From Volvariella volvacea V23 (lineage: Eukaryota; Basidiomycota; Agaricomycetes; Agaricales; Pluteaceae), in assembly GCA_000349905.1 (NCBI GenBank), contig KB722738.1, positions 429,134 through 493,133 on the forward strand: a stretch of 64,000 nucleotides of DNA. Direction: 5' to 3'. Shown here one piece after another: positions 11,585 through 23,676 of this stretch. Under the pieces are notes generated by a model, which worked only from the letters and a program-made list of their open reading frames with translations, was not told where the DNA came from and searched no databases. Position 1 is the first letter of the stretch; each line of letters starts with the position of its first letter. The position numbers and the translations under genes are program-made.

Positions 11585-13006
11585 ATGGCCGATATTCCAG
11601 TCGAGGTTTTGCAAGAAATCGCCAGCCACATCGACGGAAAGCCTGCCTTTCTTGCCTTGCGCCTGGTCTCTTCTACTTTCAATATGGTCTTCACTCCATT
11701 TGTTTTTCATTCTTTCCAGGTGACCCTTGGATTGTCCTCCTTCGAACTCTGGAGCCGTCATCAGCCAGATTGTGACCGCTCAGCACATCCCAAAGGCCCT
11801 ATTCCAAAAGCCTTTGCCCACACTATTAGCGTGCTCTATATTTGTATTGAACTCTCCGACGAGGGTGAACCATCACCTACAATCTGGGGTGAATTAGCGC
11901 AGTTCAGTGGACTAAAGGAGTTGTGGGTGGGGTGCATCAGCGGTATAGGAAGATACGGTAGGACACGGGCCTTGGAGGCAACGCCTGTGCTTTCTCGCTT
12001 AATCGAGGTCATCGCTGATGCCACCAAGGGGTGCCTGGTCCATTTGAAACTCAACCTGACCACGCCACTTGAGCTGAGGACTCTCCCAGATGCATTATCA
12101 AAATTTAACCAGTTGCGATCTTTCACCTTGGAGCGCTGTTGCAATGCTGGGGCTCAAAACAGGGTGCTTCCATGCACCACGTCGCCACCTTTACTGGCCC
12201 AGCTCCAGTCCATCATAACAAATAACACATCCCTCGAGATCTTTAGGTACACCTACGGGTGCAAAGACACATTGCTCTCTCTTCATCACGTCTTTCCGCC
12301 AACACTCACCACCATGAATGTCAGGTATCTTACTATCTTTGGTGCTTTAGTTTCATCAACTATCGAGTCTCCCCTGCCAGACTTGAGGTATCTCCAGCAC
12401 CTGGAATTAGTTCAAGGCAAGGGGACGCCGGTCTCGAATATTGACCATCTTTGGCACTCCCTGAAAGCTGTTGGCACTTCACTCAAAAAAATTGTTTCAT
12501 CATACGTATCTCTTGCGCTAGTCGAATACCTGGCGTCTTTTCGTGGCTTGCATTCCTGCACGCTACACCTCCAGGATACAATTGACCCGGCCATTACGAC
12601 ACACTCCTTCAACCTTGTTCTTTCTGTTCATTGTTCTACACTCGAGATCCTCTACATCATCGCGGATACAAATGAGTTACCAGCTGGATGTGATGGGTTT
12701 ATAATCTCTCCCAACATGTGGACCGAATCTTCAGCTTTCAAAAAGCTCAATGCCTTATCCATACCCTGTTCACGCTCTCTGGATCCTACATTGTCCAACC
12801 TGAAGCTACTCCGCGACTTTCTATCAGAATTCCCATCGCTTTCAAGCGTCACTATACAGTGGTTTGGTGCCCGAATTCAGGATACACACAACTTTCCTCT
12901 GCTGTTTTTCACTCGAACTGGGCGCCCAGAATCCCTTATCATTGAACATAATAGCGATGGTCACGCCCGCCTTATTACTCGTGGGAGGGCACTGAAGACA
13001 GGGTGA
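11585..13006 (+). CDS. F-box protein, family B (473 aa)
   Basis: An intact intronless frame. The start MADIPVEVLQEIASHIDG opens an F-box, followed by the family B signature LALRLVSSTFNMVFTPFVF. Further family B landmarks are the 'LRSFTLERCCNAG' segment near residue 190, the 'LWHSLKAVGTSLKKI' segment near 290 and 'VEYLASFRGLHSCTLHL'. The same order of segments occurs in the proteins at 30.9, 37.0 and 57.4 kb. It is probably an SCF adaptor; the C-terminal repeat-like part would bind the target. It lacks the family A 'PGIC' block, which separates the two subfamilies. Confidence 0.8.
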   Translation: MADIPVEVLQEIASHIDGKPAFLALRLVSSTFNMVFTPFVFHSFQVTLGLSSFELWSRHQPDCDRSAHPKGPIPKAFAHTISVLYICIELSDEGEPSPTIWGELAQFSGLKELWVGCISGIGRYGRTRALEATPVLSRLIEVIADATKGCLVHLKLNLTTPLELRTLPDALSKFNQLRSFTLERCCNAGAQNRVLPCTTSPPLLAQLQSIITNNTSLEIFRYTYGCKDTLLSLHHVFPPTLTTMNVRYLTIFGALVSSTIESPLPDLRYLQHLELVQGKGTPVSNIDHLWHSLKAVGTSLKKIVSSYVSLALVEYLASFRGLHSCTLHLQDTIDPAITTHSFNLVLSVHCSTLEILYIIADTNELPAGCDGFIISPNMWTESSAFKKLNALSIPCSRSLDPTLSNLKLLRDFLSEFPSLSSVTIQWFGARIQDTHNFPLLFFTRTGRPESLIIEHNSDGHARLITRGRALKTG

Positions 13007-13090
13007 TGTGGGTGGTCGATCAATCATTTTGATTTTCTTCTCCTCTGTTCGTACTTTTCCCTCTCATTTACAATACAATATTGACTCTAT

Positions 13091-14674
13091 TCACTCGAGT
13101 AGCTCTATATCACATACACGAAAACTCTGTAGACTCGGATTCATTGCTTGAACACGACGCGCTAATTCTTTCCGACTTCCCAAATTCTCCTGATCCATCG
13201 GGCGACAATGCCACATCTCCACCGACTCAATCGCAGGAAACAATCGAAACCACTCTGCAAGATGCAAGCGAATATCCCTGCTCTCAAAGAAACCAGGAAG
13301 TTCTTCAAGATGGATTTGAACGGACTTGACTTGCGTTCGTACCAAAGTATGGTTGGGGTGTTCTTAGCCTTCATATCTATCCTTCACCCAATTCGTATCA
13401 GCCGTCCACCCGACACGGAGACGTAGGCCCAGTCTAACAGTGCGTAACGTCTGAATGGCACAGTCGTTGAATTCGACAATGCATTTTTCCCTTTCTAAAT
13501 TCTGAATGAATGGATGTCGTCCCGCCACGATGATCCAGAACGTGAGCTCTTTGAGACTGGGAAGGTGCTTGTAACCCAAACTGGGTTTCATAAGGAGGCC
13601 AAACATGTTGGGCCAAGTCACAAAGTTCGTCAGGTGAGGTAGGAAAAACGGCGGTGGTGACCACGAATCTTCAATCGAGTCTAGGTAGTCGCCCACGTCC
13701 AATAGCTTGATGGTTGGGTGTCGGGCCAGGAAATTCGTGAGAAGGGCACGCGAAAAGCGACAGTCGTTGAGGTATAGATCCTCCAAGTTGGGGAGAGTGA
13801 TATGTGCTAAGGTGTACTCCAATACGGGAAGACTCCAGCCGGCGCTAAGGGAGAGAGACCGAAGGGAGGTCGAATGTTGTGCAAGGAGGTCAAGGACCCA
13901 ATTGGCGGAGAGATGGGAGATGAGCCGTGTACACATGTTCAAGGAATTCAGTCCTCCAACTGCTGGCGGCTTGGACCTGGACGTGTCGTGGAGGCCGACA
14001 ACTTGGGATGCCATTGTGGTGAAGGCTTGGATCATGCTAGAACCCATGTGACCCGTGCGCAGCCACGAAATGGGATGCCGTTCAGCATCGTAATTTGTCC
14101 CATCCACTACATATTCAGTTGGACCTCCCAGCAACGTCAAGGAGGTGCACTTGGGCAGATTTGATCTGTCTATACCACTTAAAGTGTGGAGAAAGTTCAG
14201 GAGTTCCCTGGGTTCCCGCAAAGACAACCGAGCACGTCCAAAGTCGAGGACCACAGCTTCAATTGTCCTCGCTGCAGGATGGACAGACAGGAACCGACAC
14301 AAGCCTTGTAAATCTTGTTTGATGGTGGGTAGCCAGCAGAAGGTGCCGATCACCGCTGTGATTGGGCGCTCATTGAAGAAATTGGGTAAAGCAAGGCGTA
14401 GACCACGAAGAATGATTGGGTTGCTCGGTGTATTCAGGTGGAGACAGATACCGGGTGTAGGGTGCACTAACGCATGATCTCGTCGGGGCTCCCGAAATGG
14501 TAAGTACGGCGGGGCTGGAATGAGGATTTTGTTGCGATCAAGGAGTTCTTTGAGACAGGGTGTATGAAGATATCGACAAAGAGATGCCACAGTGCATAGG
14601 TCCCAGTCGTCAAGAAGGGTATAGATGCCCTCAAGAAGTTCCAGGGGTAGGTGTTCCATTGGAGGAGCGCCCAC
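13091..14674 (-). pseudogene. F-box protein, family A, with in-frame stop
   Basis: One continuous frame of 528 codons matches family A end to end, starting MGAPPMEHLPLELLEGIY. It is interrupted by a TAA at 13364-13366, just after WVKDRYEG. Beyond it the same frame continues with LVRTQVKSVQIHLEELPGF and the C-terminal block WFRLFPAIESVEMWHC, ending at 13091. Paralogs at 33.7 and 35.4 kb read straight through this position (WVKESYQGN, WVKDSYEGD). No intron can remove the stop. The product would lose about 90 C-terminal residues; either a recent pseudogene or a truncated 436-aa protein. Confidence 0.85.
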
Positions 14675-15765
14675 CAGCGCGATGGCGTTCTTAAGAGATC
14701 GACAATTACCCTTGTTTGATGTCGTCCATCAACTCTGTAAATTGCAATGCTTCGCTTATTATTAGATCCACAGATTAATCACCGGCGCACTCCTTGAAAC
14801 CCACACCACCCCGAAAGGTGTGGTTCCACTGGCATCTTGCAGTTAAGGGTTTACCACGTTCATTTTCCGAGCATTCATAACAAAGGCCTAGCACAGTTTC
14901 TCGACAAGATGTTCAATTACGCTGGAAGCCAGTGAGGCTTGACAGAAGCTTATCAAGTAGATAAGTAACAAGACGAAAATAGTGTCCTACCTCCTCACTT
15001 GGTCTTCACTGTTTCGTGCCACTGGACAATGTTGAGAACTTATCTAAAAAAATTCGAGGACTATGTGCACACATAATATTCTGTTCAATGGTCTGAGATT
15101 TGGCGGCTAACACCACACTACTCGAGTTTCCGTGACTGCAGGTCTATCAAGCCAGCAAATCAACGTGATCTCCTTTCGCCTGCGTCGTAGTTGTGGCTTC
15201 TCTGCTTTTCCAGCCGCGTGATACAATGTTGATGGCACTCATCAGCCTTATTCCCGCCAGATAGTTGGCCTAGGAGTACTAATAGCCATGATGCTGACAT
15301 GGCCTCGTTATTGCGATGCTCGAACTTGGGAACATACACTTTGGAAAGATCGCATGGAAAATAGCGTGAGCCTGTCCTTGACTTCACGTTGCCAACTGCA
15401 ACTGATTTAACATTCCCCCGTTCTTGGTGCGAACACTGTCAATGCCATCGGCACGTCAGTCTTCCCTCGCCAGCGATTCGGGTGAGGTAGATACCACCTA
15501 TATTTACTCTTAATCATTTCTGTGCACTACTCCAAGACCTATCCCGCCGATGTGACCACATGCCAGGGCTTCTTTCGAAGCAGAGGATGTCATGCAATCA
15601 GGCAAAGTCCTTATCGCTCATGTTGCGTCGTCATCTGGAGCTCCAGTCCATCTGATTCTTGCCTGTGGCCATCACATCACCAAATGCTCTAAAATCCGCG
15701 CCATAACTCGGATGCACCCCATCCCTACAGTCGTCCTTTCAATATCCTCAAAGTCCTGCAAAATC
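14675..15765. other. Intergenic region
   Basis: About 1.1 kb between the F-box copy and the fungalysin start. I see no reading frame with recognisable content on either strand. The promoter of the fungalysin gene should lie in the last few hundred bases; no specific element was identified. Confidence 0.45.
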
Positions 15766-17925
15766 ATGGTGATCAGTCATGTGCTCACTTCAGTACTGTT
15801 GGCCATCGCTTATACCTTCGTTGCACAAGCAAGTCACCCCCACACTCACAGACATCTTGTTGTCGGTAAACGTGGTCTAGAACTAGATACCTTTCACCCA
15901 GAGGTGTCCTATGAGGTATTCTCATTTATTCCTCATCGTGAAAAGTCTTATTGCCTTTCTACCTCTCAGGTATTTGGGGAAGGTCTAGAACAGCCACCAT
16001 CGTTCATTGGGGGCTTGGAGGAAGATACGCTGAGCTTCGTTCAGTCAAAACTTGGTGTAGATGGCCAAGATATTGGCTATAAAGGTGGTTATGAAGCCCA
16101 CGAGGAGAGTCGATTCGCCTATGTTCTTCAACTTCACGTATGTAAAGGTATTAGTTTCCTCAAACGAGTAGGGTGCTAAGGTGAAATTGACTAGGACGGC
16201 ATCCCGTTTGCAAATGCTGTTGCAAATGTTGGCTGGAGAGGAAACAGGGTTGTTTCATTTGGCTCGTCATTCGTCAGACCTAGTGTGTTGATTTAATTTT
16301 CCTACGACGCTAGCCACTCAAATCCGGCTATGCAGGGGAAATTGCTAGCTCAATGCCTACCCTTGACGTCAAGGAGGCTATAAAAGTTGCTGAGGAGGCC
16401 CTGAATGGAGGATTCAACGGCCAAACTCCCACTATCGAGTATTTGGCCAGGCCAGACGGCACTGCCGCCCTAACGCACGTTATTCAGATCCAGAACGAGG
16501 CTGAGAGCCTTTGGTATGAGGCTTTCGTTGATGCACACTCTGGCGAGCTCCTCTCCATTACCGATTTCGTTTCGGACGCTTCTGTAAGGTCAAGCATTTG
16601 GATCATGGGACTCGTTACTTCTCATTTTTACTCAGTACTTTGTTCTTCCTATCTGGAAGCAAGCCCTTCCCGAGGGCCAAGAACTCCTTGTTGATCCTGA
16701 AGACCTCCTTGCATCACCACTCGGATGGCAAAACACTGGTAGTGGCAACACGACCGATACGGCGTATGTCATTCAATTTCATCCGTTCCAGGCACATTAG
16801 AGACCTCATTTCCAGCGGTAACAATGTCATCTCCTATAAGGGCCGGAGTCTAATTTCGGAAAAGGTGGTGCCCAAAATGATCGTGTCCTCGTTTCCGTTC
16901 AGGATAGTTCCGGAACCAACAACGCCAATTTTGCCACTCCTGGAGAGTAAGTAGCACCTTCATGCCGTTGTAGGAATGTAGCTCACAGTTGAACTCAGTG
17001 GCCAGTCTGGGATCTGCCGCTTGTATATTTGGGACTATACTTCGGTTAGTATGGATCATTTGAGATGGAACACTAACGTTCTCAATATGCAACCGTGACT
17101 TGACAGCCTAGACGCGATAGTGCCGTTTCGAATGATATCATCGTTCACGAAATGACCCACGGAATTACCAACCGCATGACTGGCGGTGGAACTGGTCGTT
17201 GTCTCCAGACGACCGAAGCTGGTGGTCTTGGTGAAGGCTGGTCTGATGCGCTTGCTGAGTGCGTAACCCTTCAAGCAGTCGTGCTATCCTTGAACTATCT
17301 CTCCACAGGTGGACCGAGCAAAAGTCTGCTGCTGTTAATGATTACGTCTTTGGTGCATATGTCACCAATAACCCCGCAGGTATCCGCACGCATCCCTACT
17401 CCACTTCTAGGTAATAAACCAACCCCACACCATCTGGAGCGTCACTGAACCCTCTTCAGCACTGTCAACCCCCTAACATATGCTGATATCCGAAGCTTTA
17501 GTGTCCTAGACTGCATATCAATACTTGCCGTTGACGTTATGCTTTAGGAATAGGTGAAATCTGGGCAAATATTCTGCACAACGTGTATGCTGCTCTGGTT
17601 GCGGAGCACGGTTGGTCGCCCGATGCACGAACCAACCCTGATGGGAGTGAGGGCAACATCGTCTATCTCCACCTGTTCATCGATGCTCTTGCTCTTCAGC
17701 CTTGCAACCCTACCTGTAGGTATTGGAATAACCTCGCATGTGCTAGACCAGTAACGTATCCTTTGATTAGTCGTCAGCGCCCGTGCGGCGTGGATTCAAG
17801 CTGACCAAAATCGCTACGGCGGTGCCAACCGCTGCTTGCTCTGGAAAGCCTTCGCTAGTCGTGGGCTTGGTCTCAACGTTGCCAACCATGTCAACGATTT
17901 CTCTGTCCCTGCAGATTGTACGTAG
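15766..17925 (+). pseudogene. Secreted M36 metalloprotease (fungalysin), internally deleted
   Basis: A multi-exon gene. The ATG at 15766 starts a signal peptide (MVISHVLTSVLLAIAYTFVA). An FTP-type propeptide follows (HDGIPFANAVANVGWRG, then PTLDVKEAIKVAEEAL). The catalytic domain is recognisable: YFVLPIWKQ, ASPLGWQNTG, VHEMTHGITNRMTGG (the HExxH zinc site, near 17144), GLGEGWSDALAE, ALQPCNPTF, and an end at WKAFASRGLGLN..PADC with stop at 17923. Around 16840-16850, 'NNVISYKG' joins directly to '[14 protein letters not shown]' in another frame. About 50 conserved residues that normally lie between are missing and the frame changes. The short 'NEVH' segment near 17500 also seems lost. The enzyme is probably inactive. 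Confidence 0.85.
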
Positions 17926-18343
17926 CTTTGAGGATTGGTTTCTCAGTTAGTCGTGAGATTACTGGTGTTGATCAACTCGGAATGGGTAACTGACGCAGGT
18001 GATTGCATGGGATTCCTATAATTCATGAATGTTTTCTTACCAGTTAGTTATCTGTATTTGTGTGTTTAACCCTTTGGTTTATTCTATGAACCAAGGATTG
18101 CATCGGCTCAAGGTAGTTTCTACTTTCCAAAAACCTTGCTCAACATCAAAAAATAAACCGCGAATAGCTGATGTGATTTGGATATTACAGTGTACAGAAA
18201 CCAATAGTGTAGCAGTGATACAAAGGCCATTCCAGTTTTTGTTCGAGTTGGAAGAAATGTTCGGATTATACCATAGGTGAGTAAGACTTAACTAGCAACA
18301 GTAGTTGGTTCTTTCCTGTCGGGTCCGACTTCAACAAGGGCCT
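17926..18343. other. Intergenic region between convergent genes
   Basis: The gap lies between the fungalysin stop and the P450 stop, so it should hold both 3' ends. At its right edge, a minus-strand frame continues 20-25 codons past the P450 stop with similarity to the C-terminus of the second P450, so that part is decayed coding sequence. Confidence 0.5.
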
Positions 18344-20675
18344 TTAGACCATATTGACTTTTTGCGTGATATCTGAAGCGGGAACAGCAAGTTCGAATTC
18401 AAAAGCGCGTATCATTGTGAATAGGAGGGCTTTCATTCTATTCCATGGACATGTCAATCACCGAATATGAACTTAATGAAGAGTAGAGCTTACTCAACGA
18501 GTGAGAATCGAAAACCGATGCACGCACGAGGGCCACCAAGAAAGGTGAGCTGATTACCCCACACCCCGGCAGCGAAGACGTAGTTTCAGGTAAATTGGAC
18601 TGCCAACGTTCAGGCCTATGCCAATGCCCATTGCATTAGCCATCAATCATTAAGCTCGTATATTCGAACTTCTTACTTGAATTCCATAGCATCTTCTCCC
18701 CAAAATTCCTTTGCGTGATTAATAGCGATGATCGGAATGATCACAGCCTGGCCTTTACGAATTCTATATCTCTATCAGTACCTCAGATCACGCACGCAAA
18801 GAAGACAAAGAGTTCAATACCTTAAGCTATCTCTAAGGACACCGTTGCGGTCCTTGTATGGCCTGCTGAAAGGAAGTATATCTTCATCCATGGAGACGCG
18901 AATGGACGCAGGAACGGGTGAGTGAAGGCGGAGAACCTCGCGTACAACAGCGTCAAGGTATGGCAGACTGTTCAACTGGTCCATAGTTGGATCTTCAGTA
19001 GGAAGGGAGTACAATTCTTCGCGAAGCTTGGTTTGAACGTGAGGATTAACGCAGAGAGTATATAGCGCCCATGTTGTGGCCGTGCTGATAAAGGAAATAT
19101 TTAATGATTTACGTTGGTTGGATCATAGAAGTGAAATGTACCTCGTTGTCTCGTGACCAGCAACAAGGAAAGTCGGGACCTCTATTCGACTATGTGTCAG
19201 ACAATGGAAAGGAAGCCGAGGGTCAACATACGTGCGAGAACGTCCTCATCCTTCATTCTCTGGTTTTCGGGCAAGTCTGTGGACATGTTTGCTCTAACCA
19301 GCAACGAAAGTAAGTCCCGTCCTCGACTTCTCTCGTTTGAGCTGCCCTTGTTGTCCGTAACTGCAGCCTTGCTTTTTTCAAGAAGATGCTGCCCTATACG
19401 ATGCATTGTTGCTCGTGCCCTTCGAGATTCAGAAGTGGTATTTGTTGGCTTGAAAGGAGATTGAGGGAGTTAGTGATAGTAATCCTAGATCAATAACTAG
19501 GCGACATGGACATGGTGCTCACCAAGAATCTCAAGAATGGTAAGAAAGCTCTCAGAATTGGAAGAACCTTCATGCCATTTGCAGAGCCAAAGAGGATTGC
19601 TATGGCTTTATTTAGCTCATTAGGCTCAGAGTTCTGTTTGAGGTTGTCAAAATGGTAATTGAAGCCTTTCGAATAGAACCACCATAGTGAGCTATTGGCA
19701 CTTACATTTACTGGCGGGCATACCTGCAAGGCCTATGACGTCGAGGGTCATCCTGCTCAGCCATGACAATACATCAATACGAGCCACGCCGCCTTGTTTT
19801 TCGGATTCTGCTTCCCAGAGGTCCCTCAACTGTGTTAGGTGATCATTCTAGTTGTTTCATCGGGGTCGCTACCTGGCGACGAATCTAACATACCTGAATA
19901 GATTTCTCCACGAATATCTCCGTTAATGCTCGTATTTGAGGTGCGCCGAAAGCCGGGTTCTAGATCCATAAATCAAGACGTGAGTGTCGGTTGGAGACGG
20001 GAACGTCAAATATTACCATGACTTTACGCTATTAGCGATCAAGCATTAGGATATTGAATCGGAACGTAGTAGGCAGACCGACGAACCTGTTGCTTGTGTT
20101 TCTCTTCCTCGGTTACCAATAGACCTAATACCAGGGTAAGTCTGTCTGAGATTAGGACATTTCCTGAGAAGCGCTTACCATTGCCTATTATCTCGCTAAT
20201 CATGAATCGCGCTTGTCTGGGCTTTTGGTACGTAAAGCTATTCGTCAAGATGTGGTTGATGGCTCTGGGGTCAATCGTAAACAGTCGAGATAACTAGCCA
20301 AGGTTAATCCCTACTTTGAAGCTCATCAGAGTGGTAGCAGTGATTCAACTCACCCCGAAGACGCCATTATACTTGAAGACAGGACCATACTCCTCAATCC
20401 ACTTTTCATACGCCCCAAAATTGTCCTAAATCAAGAGAAATTCAATTGGTATTTGCACAGGAGGGCAACGAATGTGCAAATGTTAAGACAACACGCCAGC
20501 TTACAGAGTCCGATATATCCTTTAAATCTCCCAAAATCCAACTTTTTCTCTTCGGTCCAGGCAGGTCGTGAAGTGGCGAGGTCCATTCAAAGTGAATGAG
20601 CTTGATGATTTCGTATAACGCGTAGGAGCCTGTAGTTACGAGTAATGTTGCGAAAAGTTGCGTAGTGGTAGGCAT
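18344..20675 (-). CDS. Cytochrome P450 monooxygenase
   Basis: A gene of about a dozen exons. Exons identified include 20505-20675, 20354-20425, 20179-20293 and a 12-base exon at 20017-20028 (RKVM). The N-terminus has a membrane anchor ([17 protein letters not shown]) and a proline-rich hinge ([12 protein letters not shown]). The I-helix oxygen motif AGHETT, the K-helix EVLR (within VVREVLRLH), the PERW motif and the heme loop [13 protein letters not shown] are all present, so catalytic residues are intact. The frame ends with TAA at 18344-18346 after KVNMV; beyond it a paralog-like tail of about 22 codons follows, so the protein is slightly short. It would be ER-bound and oxidise a small lipophilic substrate; family number not assigned. 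Confidence 0.85.
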
Positions 20676-21419
20676 GTGTGGGCGGTGCAAAGCGCTTGGT
20701 ACGATTGTTGTATGTCGAAGGATTGTCAGAGGTAGAAAAGGGGATGTAACTCCAATTCCAATAGTGAAGAAGGATATAAATGGAATTTGAGCGTTCTATA
20801 TGTAGGTCAAAACGGGGAGCCACTGACTCCATCATCAAGAAGGCGGCATGAGGCATACGCATGACGGTCAAGGCCGGTGACGATTACTGCACTGCAGGTT
20901 CTAGAATATCAATTGAGTCTAGCTGTTGGATATTTTGCCGGGTATCGGGGTCATCGCAGCCCTTCCCAGAGAACAAGCATCGTCAAACCCGAAAGGATTT
21001 GAGATGAATTGCTCTTGATGCCACGCGCGGTCACAGGAGATGGTGGAGATAGCGATCCACTAAAAACCGAGGTCTCTCGAGATCACTTGGGTATAACTTT
21101 CCTTGCGATCGCCAGTATCTAGGTGGCGAGCCTTGCAGAGTTCTCTGAGAATGTCTACAGACAGGTAGATAGGCTTGATGTTCGCATCCTGAGGATAAGG
21201 CTCTTAATACTCTTGTATACGCATTGCTTGAAGTCATATAGGGTACCGCCAGAACCTTGCAATTGCTAATCGCGAATTCAAAAAGTATAACATTTGAAGG
21301 ATTGTAAGGTATTCGACTTGATTGCTCATGCGATGCTTGCATTTGAATAATCATCAATGATATGGTCGTACTCAGAGTTCCAGGTCAACTTTAATTTAAA
21401 CTCAGAGGAACAGCCGCGA
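20676..21419. other. Intergenic region upstream of P450
   Basis: About 740 bases between the P450 start codon (minus strand) and the mutarotase remnant. Nothing coding was recognised. The first few hundred bases should contain the P450 promoter. Confidence 0.4.
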
Positions 21420-21577
21420 GTTGCACGACAAGCTTAGGTCAAACCTAGATACCTCTGCCAATTTTTAGCAACGTACATCCTTAAATCATTGGTCGGACTC
21501 ACCTTCCACCACGAAATCTTTTGTCCGCTGTCGGTAGCATCCTCAACTTGGCAGATGTGTTTGACTGGAATTCCCAT
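21420..21577 (-). pseudogene. L-rhamnose mutarotase remnant (first duplicate)
   Basis: The minus strand reads an ATG at 21577 with a start like the intact copy (MGIPVKHICQ versus MAIQGKRVCQ). It then jumps directly to a segment matching the end of the intact copy (VEDATDSGQKISWWK versus VEGATGSGQEIPWWQ). A decayed intron and EVSRF, matching EVFRF, follow. The central portion of roughly 75 codons plus the first intron is deleted. It sits in the same position relative to Rab11 as the intact mutarotase in the second unit. Confidence 0.8.
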
Positions 21578-22040
21578 GAGTGAAGTACTGAAGGCCTGTA
21601 ACCCCTCAGTCTCTCCAACATCTTGGACGGACGTGATATTTTGACATCGTCACGAGGGATATCACGCGGACCCAAGAAGGGGCCATGGTACTGTGATTAA
21701 CCTGAGAAATTTACTTATCTAGACCCCTTGAGATAAGATCCCTAATGCCGCCCAAACCCTTGAAATCGACTGCGGATCATCACAGCACCAGCTGGCTGCA
21801 GGTTCACCATGACAGCGAATGATTATACTGTACTTAACGCAATAGATAAAATCGAGAACAAAGACCGATGACAAGACGCAAGGGATCCGTTATGGGACTT
21901 TGCGTAGCCAACGCCAGATGAGCGTCATGACGATAGACTGAAGCCAAGTGTCGTTTCAAACTCCGCAGCTCGTCCCACTTCCACTATCAGCCACTATCCT
22001 ACATCCACTTCGTTTTAGACTTCCACGCCCTCTATTTGCA

Positions 22041-23162
22041 ATGGCAGAAGGCAGCAACTACGACTACCTCTTCAAAGTGCGTTATCCCGCATTGGCGATT
22101 AGCGGATGTTTGTAATTTTTCGTCAGTAAGGTTGTCCTCATTGGAGACTCTGGAGTTGGCAAATCGTACGTCGTGCAAAGTACCCTTCTTTGTGAAGCGA
22201 CTGTCTTAATCACTTCACACTTTTCGACCCTTGCAGAAATTGTGTGTATTTAAATGTGCTTCGAAGATAAATTTGAATCGAGTCCCCTGATAGTGCTTTC
22301 ACGATTCACACGCAATGAATTCAACCTCGAATCCAAGTCAACCATCGGTGTAGAGTTTGCAACTCGGTCTATCAACGTCGACGGGAAAGTAGTAAAGGCA
22401 CAGATCTGGGATACTGGTGGGTATCTTTCTATTGAGGCGGTCGGAGTGGGGCTGTTCCAAAGTAGCTGTACGAAGAAGGAATGCCCTTTGTTCCGCGTCT
22501 TACCTGCAAACCCATCCACCTTAATATCATATCCTAATGCTACGCTTTTTTAGCTGGACAGGAGCGTTATAGGGCTATCACCGCTGCGTAAGTGATATTT
22601 CACTGGTTGCCACCTGAACTGCGACGCAATTGATAATATACCCTTAGATATTACCGTGGTGCAGTCGGCGCGCTCCTCATATACGATATCACCAAACATG
22701 CTTCCTACGTAAACGTCAATCGCTGGTTAAAGGAATTGCGTGACCACGCCGACTCAAATACCGTCATCATGCTCGTTGGCAACAAGAGCGATCTGAAGCA
22801 CCTTCGGGCTGTCCCAACAGATGAAGCCAAGGCATTTGCAAGTGCGGACATACCGTTGCTGGTGATCTCGTACTGATGTGGGCTGCAGCCGAAAATGGTC
22901 TCTCATTCATTGAAACGTCAGCGCTGGACTCTTCCAATGTAGAGTCCGCTTTCCAAACTATACTCACAGGTACGCCTCGACGCGATAACCCTATACCACC
23001 ATTCCTTGCTGATTCCGGATTAACCAACCAGATATATACCGCATTGTATCGAGCAAAACACTTGAGTCTTCGGCAACCAATATTGAACCACCGAAGGACA
23101 GAATCACAGTCAGTGGACCGACCCCAGATTCCAATGCCAACCAAAGCGGCAAGTGTTGTTAA
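22041..23162 (+). CDS. Rab11/Ypt31-type small GTPase, copy 1 (212 aa)
   Basis: Eight exons join in frame: 22041-22076, 22131-22165, 22237-22241, 22294-22416, 22554-22587, 22648-22841, 22889-22969 and 23032-23162. The product has the P-loop GDSGVGKSN, switch I with STIGVEF, DTAGQE, NKSD and ETSAL, and a C-terminal di-cysteine (GKCC) for geranylgeranylation. The effector-region sequence [16 protein letters not shown] is typical of Rab11. Rab11/Ypt31 proteins direct traffic from trans-Golgi and recycling endosomes to the plasma membrane. Exon 3 is only 5 bases, completing the Ser codon and encoding Asn. It differs from copy 2 by few, mostly conservative substitutions. Confidence 0.93.
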
Positions 23163-23676
23163 TTGGTAGAGGCGATTGCTCAAGCCCTACTTTTTAAGGG
23201 ACTTAGTATGAATGGACTACGATTGTCTTATACATGTACTACAATTTGTTTCGGAAACGGTGCATTATTACCACTGAGAGGGCAGCCAGAGGTATTCAAG
23301 GCTGGCAATGATTATTGCACGCGAAAGCTGGAAGATTGATCAAGTCAACTTGAAGCCCTCATCATGAAAGCCCGTCCTGATAAATATGTCATGAAACTTG
23401 AATAACTCAAGGGAGTCAGAATATCTAATGCTATGTACTCAGAGACCTTCACTAGTCAAGTTCCCCGAGGGTGCCCACATGCTGGTAACCGCACTTCGAG
23501 ATGGAAAGTAATGTAAGTACGAGGTGTTGACCTAAATCTCGTATGCGTGATCTAAGCCCTTCATCCATGCAATATCAATATGTAAATTATCGCTTATCAC
23601 TACGGATATGCGCTTGGTTAGAGTCTTAGGCCAACGAGAGCCACACAAAAAAGCCAGGACTTACATGGCAAATAGC
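23163..23676. other. Spacer between duplicated units
   Basis: About 510 bases between Rab11 copy 1 and the mutarotase stop codon. No coding content was recognised. It probably holds the Rab11 copy 1 terminator region and the boundary of the tandem duplication. Confidence 0.4.

Larger units (their letters stand above)
21420..23165. repeat. Tandem duplication, unit 1 (mutarotase remnant + Rab11)
   Basis: This unit and 23677-25810 share order, orientation, exon structure and even non-coding stretches. For example, the bases before the two Rab11 start codons (21955-22040 and 24590-24673) match closely. Unit 1 is shorter because its mutarotase is internally deleted. Confidence 0.8.
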
